From Dermatobacter hominis (lineage in GTDB: Bacteria > Actinomycetota > Acidimicrobiia > Acidimicrobiales > Microtrichaceae), in the NCBI RefSeq assembly GCF_020715685.1, contig NZ_CP085840.1, positions 3,472,001-3,536,000 on the forward strand: 64,000 nt of DNA. The letters run 5' to 3'. Positions 49,136 through 57,956 of the stretch are shown here, one piece after another (the stretch's first letter is position 1; every line of letters begins with the position of its first letter). The translations under genes were made by a program, and so were the position numbers. The notes under the pieces are model-generated. The model saw only the letters and a program-made list of their open reading frames with translations, made no database searches and was not told the DNA's origin.

Positions 49136-52100
49136 ATGCAGTTCGGTGTGCTGGGATCCCTCCAGGTCACCGGTGGTGGCGGCGTGCCGGTCGATGTCGG
49201 GGGCCGCCAACCCCGCGTCCTGCTCACCGCGCTCGTCGCCGCGGGCGGAGGACCGATCAGCGCCGACGCCCTGGTCGAGGTGATCTGGGGTGACGGACCG
49301 CCCCGATCCGCGCTCGGAACGCTCCAGACCTACGTGTCGCGGCTCCGCAGGTCGTTGCCCGAGTGCGGCGGACCCACGATCGAGCTCGAACCGGCCGGCT
49401 ACCGCATGGATCTGGCCGGTCACCAGGTGGACATCGAGCGGTTCGAGCAGCTCGCCGACGAGGGTGCGCGCCTGCTCGAGGTCGACCGGCCCGCCGAGGC
49501 CCGGGACGTCCTGGAACGGGCGCTGGAGCTGTGGCGGGGCCCGGCGCTGATCGATCTGGTCGATCGCGGTCACGGCATCGCGCAGGCCGCGTACCTCGAC
49601 GAGCGGCGATGGTCGGTCCTCGATCAACGGATCGCCGCCGATCTGCAGCTCGGCCGCCACGCGCTGGTCGTCGCCGAGCTGCAGACGCTGGTGGACGAGC
49701 ACCCCTTGCGCGAACGCACCCAGGAGATGCTCGCCCTGGCGCTGTACCGGTCCGGGCGTCAGGCCGACGCGCTCCGGGCGCTGGCGGCTGCCGGTGAACT
49801 GCTCCGTGACGAGCTCGGCCTCGAGCCGAGCGCCGAGCTGCTCGCGCTCGAGTCGAAGATCCTGACCCATGACGCATCGCTCGTGCTGCAGCCCACCATG
49901 AGCTCGGCGGGCTCCGAGCGGGTGGACCGCACGTCCGGTGTGGATCTGGTCGGACGGGACACCGAGCTCGCCCAGTTGCGCGACGCCCTGACCGCGGCCT
50001 CCGACGGCGCTCGCTTCGTCGTGATCGAAGGGGAGCCGGGTATCGGCAAGACGCGACTCGCTCAGGAGTTCGCGGCCGGCGCCGCCCGTGACGGGTCGAC
50101 CGTGGTCTGGGGGCGGAGTGACGAGTCCGGAGCTGCCCCCGCCCTGTGGCCCTGGCTCCCGGTGCTCCGCAAGGTGGTCGGCGCCGTCGACGAGCCGGCT
50201 CCCGCGCTCCTCGATGACGTCCTGGACGGCGGGGCGCCGCTGCTGGCGGGCCAGGGGGCCGCGCTGCAGTTCGAACGCTTCGACGCGGTCGCCGACCTCC
50301 TGGAGCTGGCCGGCGCCCGGCGACCGCTGGTGGTCATCCTCGAGGACGTGCAGTGGGCCGACGCGATCTCGCTGGCGCTGCTGCAGTTCCTGACCACGCG
50401 CCTGCGATCCGGTGTCCTGGTCGTCGCCACCGTGCGCACGCGGACGGTCGGCGACACCAGCGCGCTGACCGACGCCCTGGGCGCTGCGGCACGGCGTCCG
50501 GGCAGTCGGCGGCTGCGGTTGCGGGGACTGGAGGAGGCCGAGACGGAGGCGCTCCTCGGATCGGTCGCGCCCCGACCGCTGTCCCCGGAGCTGGCCGGCC
50601 GGATCCACGCCCGGGCGGACGGGAACCCGTTCTACGCGATCGAGCTGGCCCGGCTGTCAGCCGACGGCTCGGGCGACGAGGTGCCGTCGAGCGTCCGCGA
50701 CGCCGTACGGCTTCGCCTCGGGAGCGTGCCCGACGCGACGTCGGAGCTGCTCACCATCGCCGCGGTGATCGGTCGCGAGGTGCAGCTGAGCCTGCTGGCG
50801 CAGACGGCGGACATCGCGATCGGCGAGTGCATCGAGCGGGTGGATCCTGCGTTGGCGCAGCGGCTGCTGGTTCCGTCGGAGGATCCCGGATCCGTGCAGT
50901 TCAGCCACGCCCTGGTGCGGGAGGTCCTGGCCGACGAGCTCACGGTCCTGCGCCAGGCGGCCATCCACCTCGCTGTGGCCGACGCCATGGCCGAGAGCAG
51001 CGGCGGCGATGAACTGGTGCCCCGGGATCGGTCGGAGGTCTTCGCCGAGCACCTGTGGAGGGCGAACCCGCTCGGAGTCCCCGCCCGCGCCGCTGCGGCG
51101 CTCGAGCGGGCCGCCGACACGGCGATCAGCCGGGTCGCGTACACGCAGGCCGAGGAGACGCTGGGCCGGGCTGCCCGGCTCCGGAGAGCGGCGGGGTCCG
51201 ACGTCGCGTCGCGACAGGCCGAGCTGACGACGTTGTTGCGGTTGCTCGAGGTGATGCAGGCCACCCGCTACTACGCCGGTACGACCCCTGACGTCCTCGA
51301 GCGGGCCCACGAGGTGGCCGATTCGCTCGGGCTCCAGGACGTCAGCCGGAAGGTGGCGTGGTCGCAGTGGGCAGCGCTGTCGACCTCGTGCCGCCTCGCG
51401 GAGGCTCGTCCGCTGGCAGAGCGGTTCCTCCGGCAGTGGGGCGAGGACGAACGGGTGCAGGTGAGCGCCGCTGCCCACGTGATGTTCGGCGTCGACGAGT
51501 GGACCCGCGGGCGCATCGCCGGCGCCATCGAGCACCTCGAACGGGCGCTCACCCAACTCGCCGACGCACCGCCGCCCGCCGATGCGTTCGAGGCCGAGTA
51601 CACCGTCATCGCACAGGAGTTCGTGCTGTGGTCCTACGCCGCCCACGGCGACATGTCCGTCGACGACGTCCACGCCGCGTTCGAGGCCCTCCTGCCGACG
51701 GTTCCCCCGCACGTGGTTCCGGGTGTGTGCGCGTTCGCCGGGGCCGTGTCCGCCGTGCACGGACGTTGGGACGACCTCGATCGGTTCGTGCACCGTGCCC
51801 TCGACGCCGACCACGCCTCGCAGTTCGCCTTCTTCGGCGGGCAGCTCCTCATGCAGCGCGGCCTGGTCGAGGCGGCGAGAGGACGGGTGGACGACGGCCT
51901 GAGCGGCTTCCTCGACGGCCGGCGTCGCTACCGGGCCCTGGGCGGCCGGACCAAGATCGTCGCCTACCAGTCGCTCGTCGCCGAGCACCTCGCTCGCCAC
52001 GGTCGGGTCGCCGAAGCAGCCGAGCTCTGTGCCGGGGCCCGACAGGTCGACGAGTTCGACATGGGTTGGGAGGTGATCCCGTTGCTCGTCGCGGAGGGAG

Positions 52101-52333
52101 TCCTCGCCCACGCCACCGGCGACGAGCAGGCCTCGGCCGAGCGCTTCGCCACCGCCGTGCAGGTGGCCGACGAGGACGGTTGCCACGTCCTGGCCCGTCG
52201 GGCCGAGTCCGCTGCGGCGGACCTCGGCATCGAGCTGGTCGTGTCCCAACGGGACGAAGTGGCGGAACGCACGGCGGCCCGCCAGTCCCTCGATTCGTCT
52301 GGACGAGGCACCTTCGACGTGCTGCGTCCTTGA
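49136..52333 (+). CDS. SARP/AfsR-like regulator with ATPase domain
   Basis: 1,065 residues. Residues ~1-95 are an OmpR-like winged helix (FGVLGSLQVTGGGGVPVDVGGRQPRVLLTAL, LQTYVSRLRR). Residues ~100-250 are the bacterial transcriptional activation domain (EARDVLERALELWRGPAL, LALYRSGRQADALRAL, LGLEPSAEL). A STAND/AAA ATPase follows: Walker A GEPGIGKTR (~303), Walker B VVILEDVQWAD. The long helical C-terminal half (~600-1065) is TPR-like. AfsR-type proteins activate nearby metabolic or secondary-metabolite genes after ATP binding. Nothing biosynthetic is adjacent; the divergent MBL and secreted-protein genes are the nearest candidate targets. Upstream in-frame residues 49025-49135 look non-coding. 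Confidence 0.88.
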   Translation: MQFGVLGSLQVTGGGGVPVDVGGRQPRVLLTALVAAGGGPISADALVEVIWGDGPPRSALGTLQTYVSRLRRSLPECGGPTIELEPAGYRMDLAGHQVDIERFEQLADEGARLLEVDRPAEARDVLERALELWRGPALIDLVDRGHGIAQAAYLDERRWSVLDQRIAADLQLGRHALVVAELQTLVDEHPLRERTQEMLALALYRSGRQADALRALAAAGELLRDELGLEPSAELLALESKILTHDASLVLQPTMSSAGSERVDRTSGVDLVGRDTELAQLRDALTAASDGARFVVIEGEPGIGKTRLAQEFAAGAARDGSTVVWGRSDESGAAPALWPWLPVLRKVVGAVDEPAPALLDDVLDGGAPLLAGQGAALQFERFDAVADLLELAGARRPLVVILEDVQWADAISLALLQFLTTRLRSGVLVVATVRTRTVGDTSALTDALGAAARRPGSRRLRLRGLEEAETEALLGSVAPRPLSPELAGRIHARADGNPFYAIELARLSADGSGDEVPSSVRDAVRLRLGSVPDATSELLTIAAVIGREVQLSLLAQTADIAIGECIERVDPALAQRLLVPSEDPGSVQFSHALVREVLADELTVLRQAAIHLAVADAMAESSGGDELVPRDRSEVFAEHLWRANPLGVPARAAAALERAADTAISRVAYTQAEETLGRAARLRRAAGSDVASRQAELTTLLRLLEVMQATRYYAGTTPDVLERAHEVADSLGLQDVSRKVAWSQWAALSTSCRLAEARPLAERFLRQWGEDERVQVSAAAHVMFGVDEWTRGRIAGAIEHLERALTQLADAPPPADAFEAEYTVIAQEFVLWSYAAHGDMSVDDVHAAFEALLPTVPPHVVPGVCAFAGAVSAVHGRWDDLDRFVHRALDADHASQFAFFGGQLLMQRGLVEAARGRVDDGLSGFLDGRRRYRALGGRTKIVAYQSLVAEHLARHGRVAEAAELCAGARQVDEFDMGWEVIPLLVAEGVLAHATGDEQASAERFATAVQVADEDGCHVLARRAESAAADLGIELVVSQRDEVAERTAARQSLDSSGRGTFDVLRP

Positions 52334-52578
52334 GAGCCGCAGCGGCAGGACGTCAGGGGTCCGGCAGCTCGAGCTGAACGCCGGACCCACCACGGCGACG
52401 CCGAGCGCGTGCACGCCGGTGGAGAGCAGCGAGGAGCCGCGCTCGACCTGGAAGTACTTGGTGATGAGGCCGAGGAAGGCGATGCGCGCCGACCGGTGCG
52501 CCGAGCGGCCAAGCGGGACGAGCCCTGTCGACCAAGACGTCGCCGTCGAGACGAGGCGGGCCACCCCGCTCGGTGGCG
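52334..52578. other. Gap between SARP and sigma-factor genes
   Basis: About 245 bases between convergent genes. I see no good hairpin or gene. The minus strand has a short frame with a protein-like stretch (ARIAFLGLITKYFQVERG) but no start, so a decayed gene end is possible. Confidence 0.4.
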
Positions 52579-53619
52579 TCACTCGCGGCGTCGGGCGCCA
52601 GCGTCGTCGCTCGGTGGGAGCGACGACGGGAGGACGAACCGGGCCTCGATGTCCACGCCGCCGAAGCGGGTGATCGTCGTGACGCGGCGGTCGCTCACGG
52701 TGAGGACGATGAGCCCGTGGAGGCGGCCCCGGTCGCTCGCCGGGTCGGGGAGGTAGTAGCCGAACGCCGGTTGGCCGTTCGCTGCGGTCGGCACGACCTG
52801 CAGCCCGGGACCCCAGAACCCCCGGGCACGCAGGTACGCCACGACGGCCCGGGTGCCGTCGCACTGGATCGGCTCCGGCGGCATCGACAGCCGGACGTCG
52901 TCGCTGAGGAGGTCGACGACAGCTGCCGTGTCGCCCTGCTGGAAGGCGTGGACGAAGCGGTCGACGAGCGATGCCGCCTCGGGGGTGCGGGGCAGCGGGA
53001 TCCGATCGGGCGTACGCCCGGGCCGGAACCCGGCTCGCGCCCGGACGAGCGCGCTGTTGACCGACGCGACCGACGACCCGAGGATCTCGGCCGCCTCGGC
53101 AGCAGGGAAGCCGAGGACGTCACGCAGCACGAGGGCGGCGCGTTGCTGCGCCGGGAGCGCCTGCAGGCCGGCGACGAACGACAACCCGATGGACTCACGG
53201 TCGTCGTAGCGCGCCTCCGGACCCTCGCTGGCCGGCTCCAGCCACGCGTCCGGGAAGGGTTCGAGCCACCATGGGTCGTCCGCACGCTCGACACCGGCCC
53301 AGGCCGGGATCTCGGCGGCGCGCGGCCGGCGCGACGCATCCCGCACGTGGTTCAGGCACCGGTTGGTGGCGATGCGGTACAGCCACGCTCGGAGGGAGCG
53401 GCCGTCGAAGCGGTCGAGGGCGCGCCACGCCGCGACCATGACCTCCTGCAGGACGTCCTCGGCGTCCTGGACCGATCCGAGCGAGCGGTAGCAGTGCACC
53501 AGCAGCTCACGGCGGTGCGGCCCGACGAGCAGCTCGAACGCATCGTCGTCGCCGGCTCTCGCCCGATCGAGGACCGACTCGTCCATGCGCACCGCGATCG
53601 TCTCGTCAGGGGATCCCAC
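52579..53619 (-). CDS. ECF sigma factor with C-terminal SnoaL domain
   Basis: 346 residues from GTG 53619; ATG 53586 is an equal alternative. Sigma region 2 at ~20-85 (AFELLVGPHRRELLVHCYRSLGSVQDAEDVLQEVMVAAWRALDRFDGRSLRAWLYRIATNRCLN), region 4 at ~160-205 (LQALPAQQRAALVLRDVLGFPAAEAAEILGSSVASVNSALVRAR), then a SnoaL-like domain (VDRFVHAFQQGDTAAVVDLLSDDVRLSMPPEP). This is the SigJ/ECF41-type architecture, in which the SnoaL tail tunes activity. Such sigma factors often drive a neighbouring oxidoreductase; the divergent SDR at 53718 is the likely target. Confidence 0.9.
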   Translation of the reverse strand: MGSPDETIAVRMDESVLDRARAGDDDAFELLVGPHRRELLVHCYRSLGSVQDAEDVLQEVMVAAWRALDRFDGRSLRAWLYRIATNRCLNHVRDASRRPRAAEIPAWAGVERADDPWWLEPFPDAWLEPASEGPEARYDDRESIGLSFVAGLQALPAQQRAALVLRDVLGFPAAEAAEILGSSVASVNSALVRARAGFRPGRTPDRIPLPRTPEAASLVDRFVHAFQQGDTAAVVDLLSDDVRLSMPPEPIQCDGTRAVVAYLRARGFWGPGLQVVPTAANGQPAFGYYLPDPASDRGRLHGLIVLTVSDRRVTTITRFGGVDIEARFVLPSSLPPSDDAGARRRE

Positions 53620-53717
53620 GACGGTAACAACACCGGACGGGGCACGAACTCATCGGTGATCTCCGGCGGATGTGCGGTGTTCCAACCGGGGAACGACCGC
53701 CGACCGAGGAGAACCCC

Positions 53718-54473
53718 ATGTCCGACCTCCCACACGGAGCCACCGCCATCGTCACCGGAGCGGGCCGAGGCTTCGGACTCGGCATCGCGGCCGCATTGGC
53801 CTCGAGCGGCGCGCACGTCGTCGGCGTGGGGCGGGACGCAGCGGCGCTCGACGCGGCGCGGGACGGGCTCGGTCCGTCCTTCACCGCAGTGGTCGGCGAC
53901 GTCACCGACGACTCCCTGGCGGGCCGCCTCATCGCCGAGCACCGCCCTCAGGTCGTCATGCTGAACGCCGGGGCGGCGCCGCGAGCGGCATCCATCCGGG
54001 ACCAGACATGGGAGAGCTTCAGCCTGAACTGGCAGGTGGACGTCCGTCAGACGCTCTCGTTCGTCCGGGCCGCGCTCTCCGCACCACTCGCCGGCGGCTC
54101 GACCGTCATCTCCATGTCGAGCGGTGCCGCGCTGATGGGATCACCGATGAGCGGCGGCTATGCCGGCGCGAAGGCGACGATCCGCTTCATCAGCGACTAC
54201 GCCGGCGCCGAATCCGAGCGACTCGGACTGGATGTCCGGTTCATCGCCCTGCTGCCCAAGCTCACCCACGCCACCGAGCTGGGGTCCACGTTCGTCGACA
54301 CCTACGCCGACTACGAGCAGGTCGATCGCCTGGAGCTCCGCGAGCGGGTCGGGCCGATGCTGACCGTCGAGCAGGTCGGCGACGCCGTCCTCGAGCTGCT
54401 CCGCGATCCCGCCAGGGAGCCCGGAGGGTACGCACTCACCGCCGGCGGGCTCGGCGACCGCGTGGGGTGGTGA
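53718..54473 (+). CDS. SDR-family oxidoreductase
   Basis: 251 residues; ATG preceded by GAGGAGAACCCC. TGAGRGFGLGIA (~13-24), NAGAAPR, SMSSGAALMG (Ser), GGYAGAKATIRF (Tyr-x-x-x-Lys) are all present. The C-terminus (LTVEQVGDAVLELLRDP, GYALTAGGLG) is short, without the FabG-type DGG. It diverges from the ECF sigma gene and is probably its target. After its TGA the same frame stays open for 57 more codons (see 54474-54647). Confidence 0.87.
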   Translation: MSDLPHGATAIVTGAGRGFGLGIAAALASSGAHVVGVGRDAAALDAARDGLGPSFTAVVGDVTDDSLAGRLIAEHRPQVVMLNAGAAPRAASIRDQTWESFSLNWQVDVRQTLSFVRAALSAPLAGGSTVISMSSGAALMGSPMSGGYAGAKATIRFISDYAGAESERLGLDVRFIALLPKLTHATELGSTFVDTYADYEQVDRLELRERVGPMLTVEQVGDAVLELLRDPAREPGGYALTAGGLGDRVGW

Positions 54474-54647
54474 CGCCGCGTCCCCGAGACGAGTACGAGT
54501 ACCGAGGACAACCCGGTCGGCGGCTGGTACGGCCTCCGCAAGGGCTACCGAGGTCGGTTCGCCAACGACATCCCGCCGGTGCTCGAGCACCTCGGTCTCG
54601 TCGAGGTCGAGCACAACGCCCGGAACAACCGGATGCGAGCGACCTGA
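54474..54647 (+). pseudogene. Orphan in-frame protein fragment after the SDR
   Basis: Directly after the SDR stop, in the same frame, 57 codons read like a protein (NPVGGWYGLRKGYRGRF, ANDIPPVLEHLGLVEVEHN) and end at TGA 54645. There is no ATG, GTG or TTG near the beginning and no ribosome-binding site. It may be the 3' end of a lost gene, or an extension reached by readthrough. I do not recognise the family. Confidence 0.4.
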
Positions 54648-54689
54648 CCGCTGCCGTCGTGTGCGGTCCTTGGTCGATGCCACGGCCTC

Positions 54690-54695
54690 TACGGT
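54690..54695 (+). promoter_or_regulatory. -10 element, leaderless-type promoter
   Basis: TACGGT, 6 bases before the ATG of mtnP. Confidence 0.45.
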
Positions 54696-54701
54696 CGGCG
54701 C

Positions 54702-55532
54702 ATGCGCGACGTGGAAGTGGGCGTCTTCGGGGGCAGCGGTCTCTACGAGCTGTTCGGCGAGGTCGAGCGGATCGAGGTGGACACGCCATACGGGCCGCCG
54801 AGCGCGCCGGTGGCGGTGAGCGAGGTGATGACGGATCGGGGGCCGATCGGCGTGGCCTTCCTCCCTCGCCACGGCACCGACCACGACCTCCCCCCGCACC
54901 GGATCGACTATCGGGCCAACGTGTGGGCGTTGCACTCGCTCGGCGTGCGCCGCGTCCTCGCCCCGTGCGCTTCGGGGTCGCTGCAGCCCGACATCCATCC
55001 CGGCGACATCGTCGTGTGCGACCAGCTCGTCGACCGCACCTCCGGTCGACCCTCGACCTTCTTCGACGGGCCGACGGTCAACCACGTGTCGTTCGCGGAG
55101 CCCTACTGCTCCGAGCTCCGCTCGATCGTCGTCGACCGGGCGATCGCCACGGGGGTCTCCGTCCACCGGTCCGGCACCGTCGTGGTCGTGGAGGGTCCGC
55201 GGTTCTCCACGAGGGCGGAATCGCACTGGTACCGCCGTCAGGGCTGGCACGTGATCAACATGACCCAGTACCCCGAGGCGGTGCTGCTCCGAGAGCTCGG
55301 GATCTGCTGCTGCGCCATCGCCGTGGTGACCGACTACGACGCGGGCGTCGACGATCGCCCCGGCGTCGGCCCGGTCAGCCAGGACGAGGTCTACGCCGCC
55401 TTCGCCGCAGCCATGCCGGTCACGCGGCAGGTCATCGTCGACGTCCTGGGCTCCATGCCGTCGGAGCGATCCTGCGGCTGCGCGCAGGCGACGAATGGCC
55501 TCGAACCCGACGTGCCGCCGGTCGCGGGCTGA
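54702..55532 (+). CDS. mtnP: S-methyl-5'-thioadenosine phosphorylase family
   Basis: 276 residues. EVGVFGGSGLYELFGEVERIEVDTPYGPPSAPV, phosphate site FLPRHGTDHDLPPHRIDYRANVWAL, ASGSLQPDIHPGDIVVCDQLVDRT, VVVEGPRFSTRAES and the nucleoside-site segment VINMTQYPEAVLLRELGICC, then VVTDYDAGVD. These are the purine nucleoside phosphorylase family 2 (MTAP) signatures. It cleaves MTA with phosphate to adenine and methylthioribose-1-phosphate in polyamine/methionine salvage. In MTAP/PNP comparisons MTQYPE is found in Actinobacteria, where substrate range can include other purine nucleosides. A C-terminal Cys pair (SCGCAQ) is common in archaeal-type enzymes. Appears monocistronic. Confidence 0.9.
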   Translation: MRDVEVGVFGGSGLYELFGEVERIEVDTPYGPPSAPVAVSEVMTDRGPIGVAFLPRHGTDHDLPPHRIDYRANVWALHSLGVRRVLAPCASGSLQPDIHPGDIVVCDQLVDRTSGRPSTFFDGPTVNHVSFAEPYCSELRSIVVDRAIATGVSVHRSGTVVVVEGPRFSTRAESHWYRRQGWHVINMTQYPEAVLLRELGICCCAIAVVTDYDAGVDDRPGVGPVSQDEVYAAFAAAMPVTRQVIVDVLGSMPSERSCGCAQATNGLEPDVPPVAG

Positions 55533-55550
55533 CGCCGCCCGCCCCTGCGC

Positions 55551-56852
55551 TCACCAGGGCGATCGCAGCCACGCCTGGAGCACGACCCCGATGGCCAGCT
55601 GCGCAGCCAGCCATCCACGGCGCGCCACACGTCCCCGCAAGCTGCAGGAGGCGATCACCAGGAAGGGGACGAGCGGCAACCAGATCCGTTCGACCTCGCC
55701 CTTGGACAGCCCCGAGACGTCCGCGATGACCACACCGGCGAGCGCGCCGCCCACCAGGAGCCACGCCCTCCGGTCCCGGAGCACGGCAGCCCCTGCGACC
55801 GTGGCCGGACCGGCCGCGACGGTCACGGCCGCCAGGTTGGCGACGAGGAAGTAGCCACCGGGGCGGACCGCCGCCACTCCGGCACGGTACGCGTCGTGCG
55901 TCGCGGAGAAGCCGGCCGCCCAGTCGAAGCCGGGGAGGGCGAGCGCGCCGACGGGCACGAGGAGTCCGGCCGACGCCGCCACGATCGGCCACGGGCGCCG
56001 GCGCAGGGCCGTCCAGACAGCGAGGGCCCACAGCGGGCCGAGCAGGGTCGGGGCCCCGTACGTCATCGTCAGCAGCGCCGCGGCGAGGAGTCCGGCGACC
56101 GCGCCGGCTCCGGCTGCGACCGTCCGGTCGTCCGCGGTCGCCGCCGCGGCGCCGGCGGCGACGGCCCAGGCGGTCACGCCCATCGCCATCCCGTCCACCG
56201 AGGTCCCCGCCCACACCACGGCCGGGGCCAGCCCGGCGAAGGCCGCGGCGCGCCGCGCCGCAGCCCGCCCCGCGAGCCGGTCCAGCGCGACGAGGCTGGC
56301 CGCGGCGGCGGAGGCGCCGGCGAGCAGCACGATGATGGCGACCGAGAGGTCCCCGATGCCGAGGCGGTCGAGCCCCATGAAGACGAGCAGGCTTCCGGGC
56401 GGATGACCCTGGACGTGGGTCGGCGCGTCGGGCAGCAGCACCGACCACTGCGACAGCAGCTCGCCGGGAGGCGGGGCCTCCCTCGCGTACGGCAGGTACT
56501 CGAACCGCGTGACCAGCGGGGCCGACAGACCGTCGATGCCGCCGGACGCGGCGAGGACGGCGGTCCAGACGAACGAGACCGCTGCGGACGCCACGAGCAC
56601 GGCGCGCCACGGGAGCCGTTCGACCGCCACGGGCCACCACACCGCGATCGCGATCGCCAGCAGCACCGCCACCCACAGCCCGGCCGGCCAGCGCCACACC
56701 CACTCGCCGGCGAACGGGGGGGCGGACAGGAACAGCTCGGCCCCGTCGTCGAGCAGGCGCGCGCCCCACACGACGGCCAGGGCGACGACCGCCGCCGCGC
56801 CCGCCGCCGCAGCCACCCCGACGGCATGGCGCCCCGCTCGGGCCGCGGTCAC
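55551..56852 (-). CDS. Polytopic membrane protein, GT-C-like
   Basis: 433 residues from a GTG overlapping the epimerase stop (TCAC on the plus strand, i.e. GTGA). About 10-11 transmembrane helices. After the first helix pair there is an extracytoplasmic loop TRFEYLPYAREAPPPGELLSQW...DAPTHVQGHPPGSLLVF, whose HPPG element is typical of GT-C/PMT-like polyprenyl-phosphate glycosyltransferases. It likely transfers a sugar from a polyprenyl carrier outside the membrane. The GT2 enzyme of this cluster could load the carrier and the epimerase supply the sugar nucleotide. Confidence 0.6.
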   Translation of the reverse strand: MTAARAGRHAVGVAAAAGAAAVVALAVVWGARLLDDGAELFLSAPPFAGEWVWRWPAGLWVAVLLAIAIAVWWPVAVERLPWRAVLVASAAVSFVWTAVLAASGGIDGLSAPLVTRFEYLPYAREAPPPGELLSQWSVLLPDAPTHVQGHPPGSLLVFMGLDRLGIGDLSVAIIVLLAGASAAAASLVALDRLAGRAAARRAAAFAGLAPAVVWAGTSVDGMAMGVTAWAVAAGAAAATADDRTVAAGAGAVAGLLAAALLTMTYGAPTLLGPLWALAVWTALRRRPWPIVAASAGLLVPVGALALPGFDWAAGFSATHDAYRAGVAAVRPGGYFLVANLAAVTVAAGPATVAGAAVLRDRRAWLLVGGALAGVVIADVSGLSKGEVERIWLPLVPFLVIASCSLRGRVARRGWLAAQLAIGVVLQAWLRSPW

Positions 56853-57910
56853 GGTGGCGGAGCGGCGTCGCGGAGCGGGTCGTCGGCGAAGCGGCGGAGC
56901 CCATCCTCCGGCAGGACCATCGCGGTGAAGCCGATCGCGTCGGTCGCTCGCCGCGCATCGGCGGTGACGTGGCGGACGTCGCCGAGGCGGTAGCGGCCGG
57001 TGATCTGCGGGCGTCGACCCCGCCCGTCGGCGGCCGAGAGCGCCTCCGCCATCTCGAGGAGCGTGACGGGGTGGCCCGACGCGATGTTGAGCGGTCCGTC
57101 GAAGCCCTGGGGATCCGTCAGCGCGAGCACGTTCGCCCTGGCGACGTCGGCGACGTGGACGAAGTCGCGCCGCTGTCCGCCGTCCTCGAACACCTGCGGT
57201 GCGTCGCCCAGCGCGAGCTGGCTCCGGAAGATGCTCGCGACGCCGGCGTACGGCGTGTCCCGGGGCATCCGCGGCCCGTACACGTTGTGGTACCGCAGCG
57301 CCGTGACCGCCACGTCGTGCTCGCGGCCGAAGGTGGCGCAGAGGTGCTCCTGGTGCAGCTTCGTCGCCGCGTACACGTTCCGGGGGTCCACCGGCGCCGA
57401 CTCGGTGACCAGCTCGGGGCGGAGCGCCCTGCCGCACCGGGGGCACGGCGGATCGAACCGACCGGCGTCGAGGTCCGCAGGCGACCGGGGCCCGGGCCGG
57501 ACGGTTCCGTGCGCCTCGCAGGAGTAGGCCCCCTCGCCGTAGACGACCATGGACGACGACAGCACGATGCGACCCCGCCACCCCATGCGGTGCATCGCGG
57601 TGAGCATCGTCGCGGTGCCCGCGTCGTTCGACGACACGTATGCCGGCGCATCGGCGAAGTCGACGCCGAGCCCCACCTTGGCCGCGAGGTGGCACACCGC
57701 GTCGGCGCCGAGCAGGACGTCGTCCCACACCGCGTCCTCGCAGATGTTGCGCCGGTGCAGCTCGACGTCGGGGTGGATCCAGCCGGGTTCCGTCGCGTGG
57801 GCGTACGGATCGAGCACGTCGACGACCACCGGGACGTGGCCGTCGACGCGCAACAGGTCCACGACGTGGGACCCGATGAAGCCCGCCCCTCCGGTCACCA
57901 CCACGCGCAT
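56849..57910 (-). CDS. NAD-dependent epimerase/dehydratase with CxxC insertion
   Basis: 353 residues. Extended SDR: VTGGAGFIGSHVVDLL (~6-21), HLAAKVGLG, SSSMVVYGEG, NVYAATKLHQEHL (Tyr-x-x-x-Lys) and YHNVYGPRMPRDTPYAGVASIF, as in UDP-glucose/GDP-mannose epimerases and dehydratases. Between strand motifs it carries an insertion with YSCEAHG and CPRCGRAL, three or four Cys that could bind zinc, unusual for the family but likely shared by close relatives. First gene of a two-gene minus-strand operon with the GT-C-like protein; divergent from the GT2 gene. Confidence 0.87.
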   Translation of the reverse strand: MRVVVTGGAGFIGSHVVDLLRVDGHVPVVVDVLDPYAHATEPGWIHPDVELHRRNICEDAVWDDVLLGADAVCHLAAKVGLGVDFADAPAYVSSNDAGTATMLTAMHRMGWRGRIVLSSSMVVYGEGAYSCEAHGTVRPGPRSPADLDAGRFDPPCPRCGRALRPELVTESAPVDPRNVYAATKLHQEHLCATFGREHDVAVTALRYHNVYGPRMPRDTPYAGVASIFRSQLALGDAPQVFEDGGQRRDFVHVADVARANVLALTDPQGFDGPLNIASGHPVTLLEMAEALSAADGRGRRPQITGRYRLGDVRHVTADARRATDAIGFTAMVLPEDGLRRFADDPLRDAAPPP

Positions 57911-57956
57911 GTCAGCGGCCCCTCGGTCGATCGCGCCGCCTGCCAGACTCGTCAGC

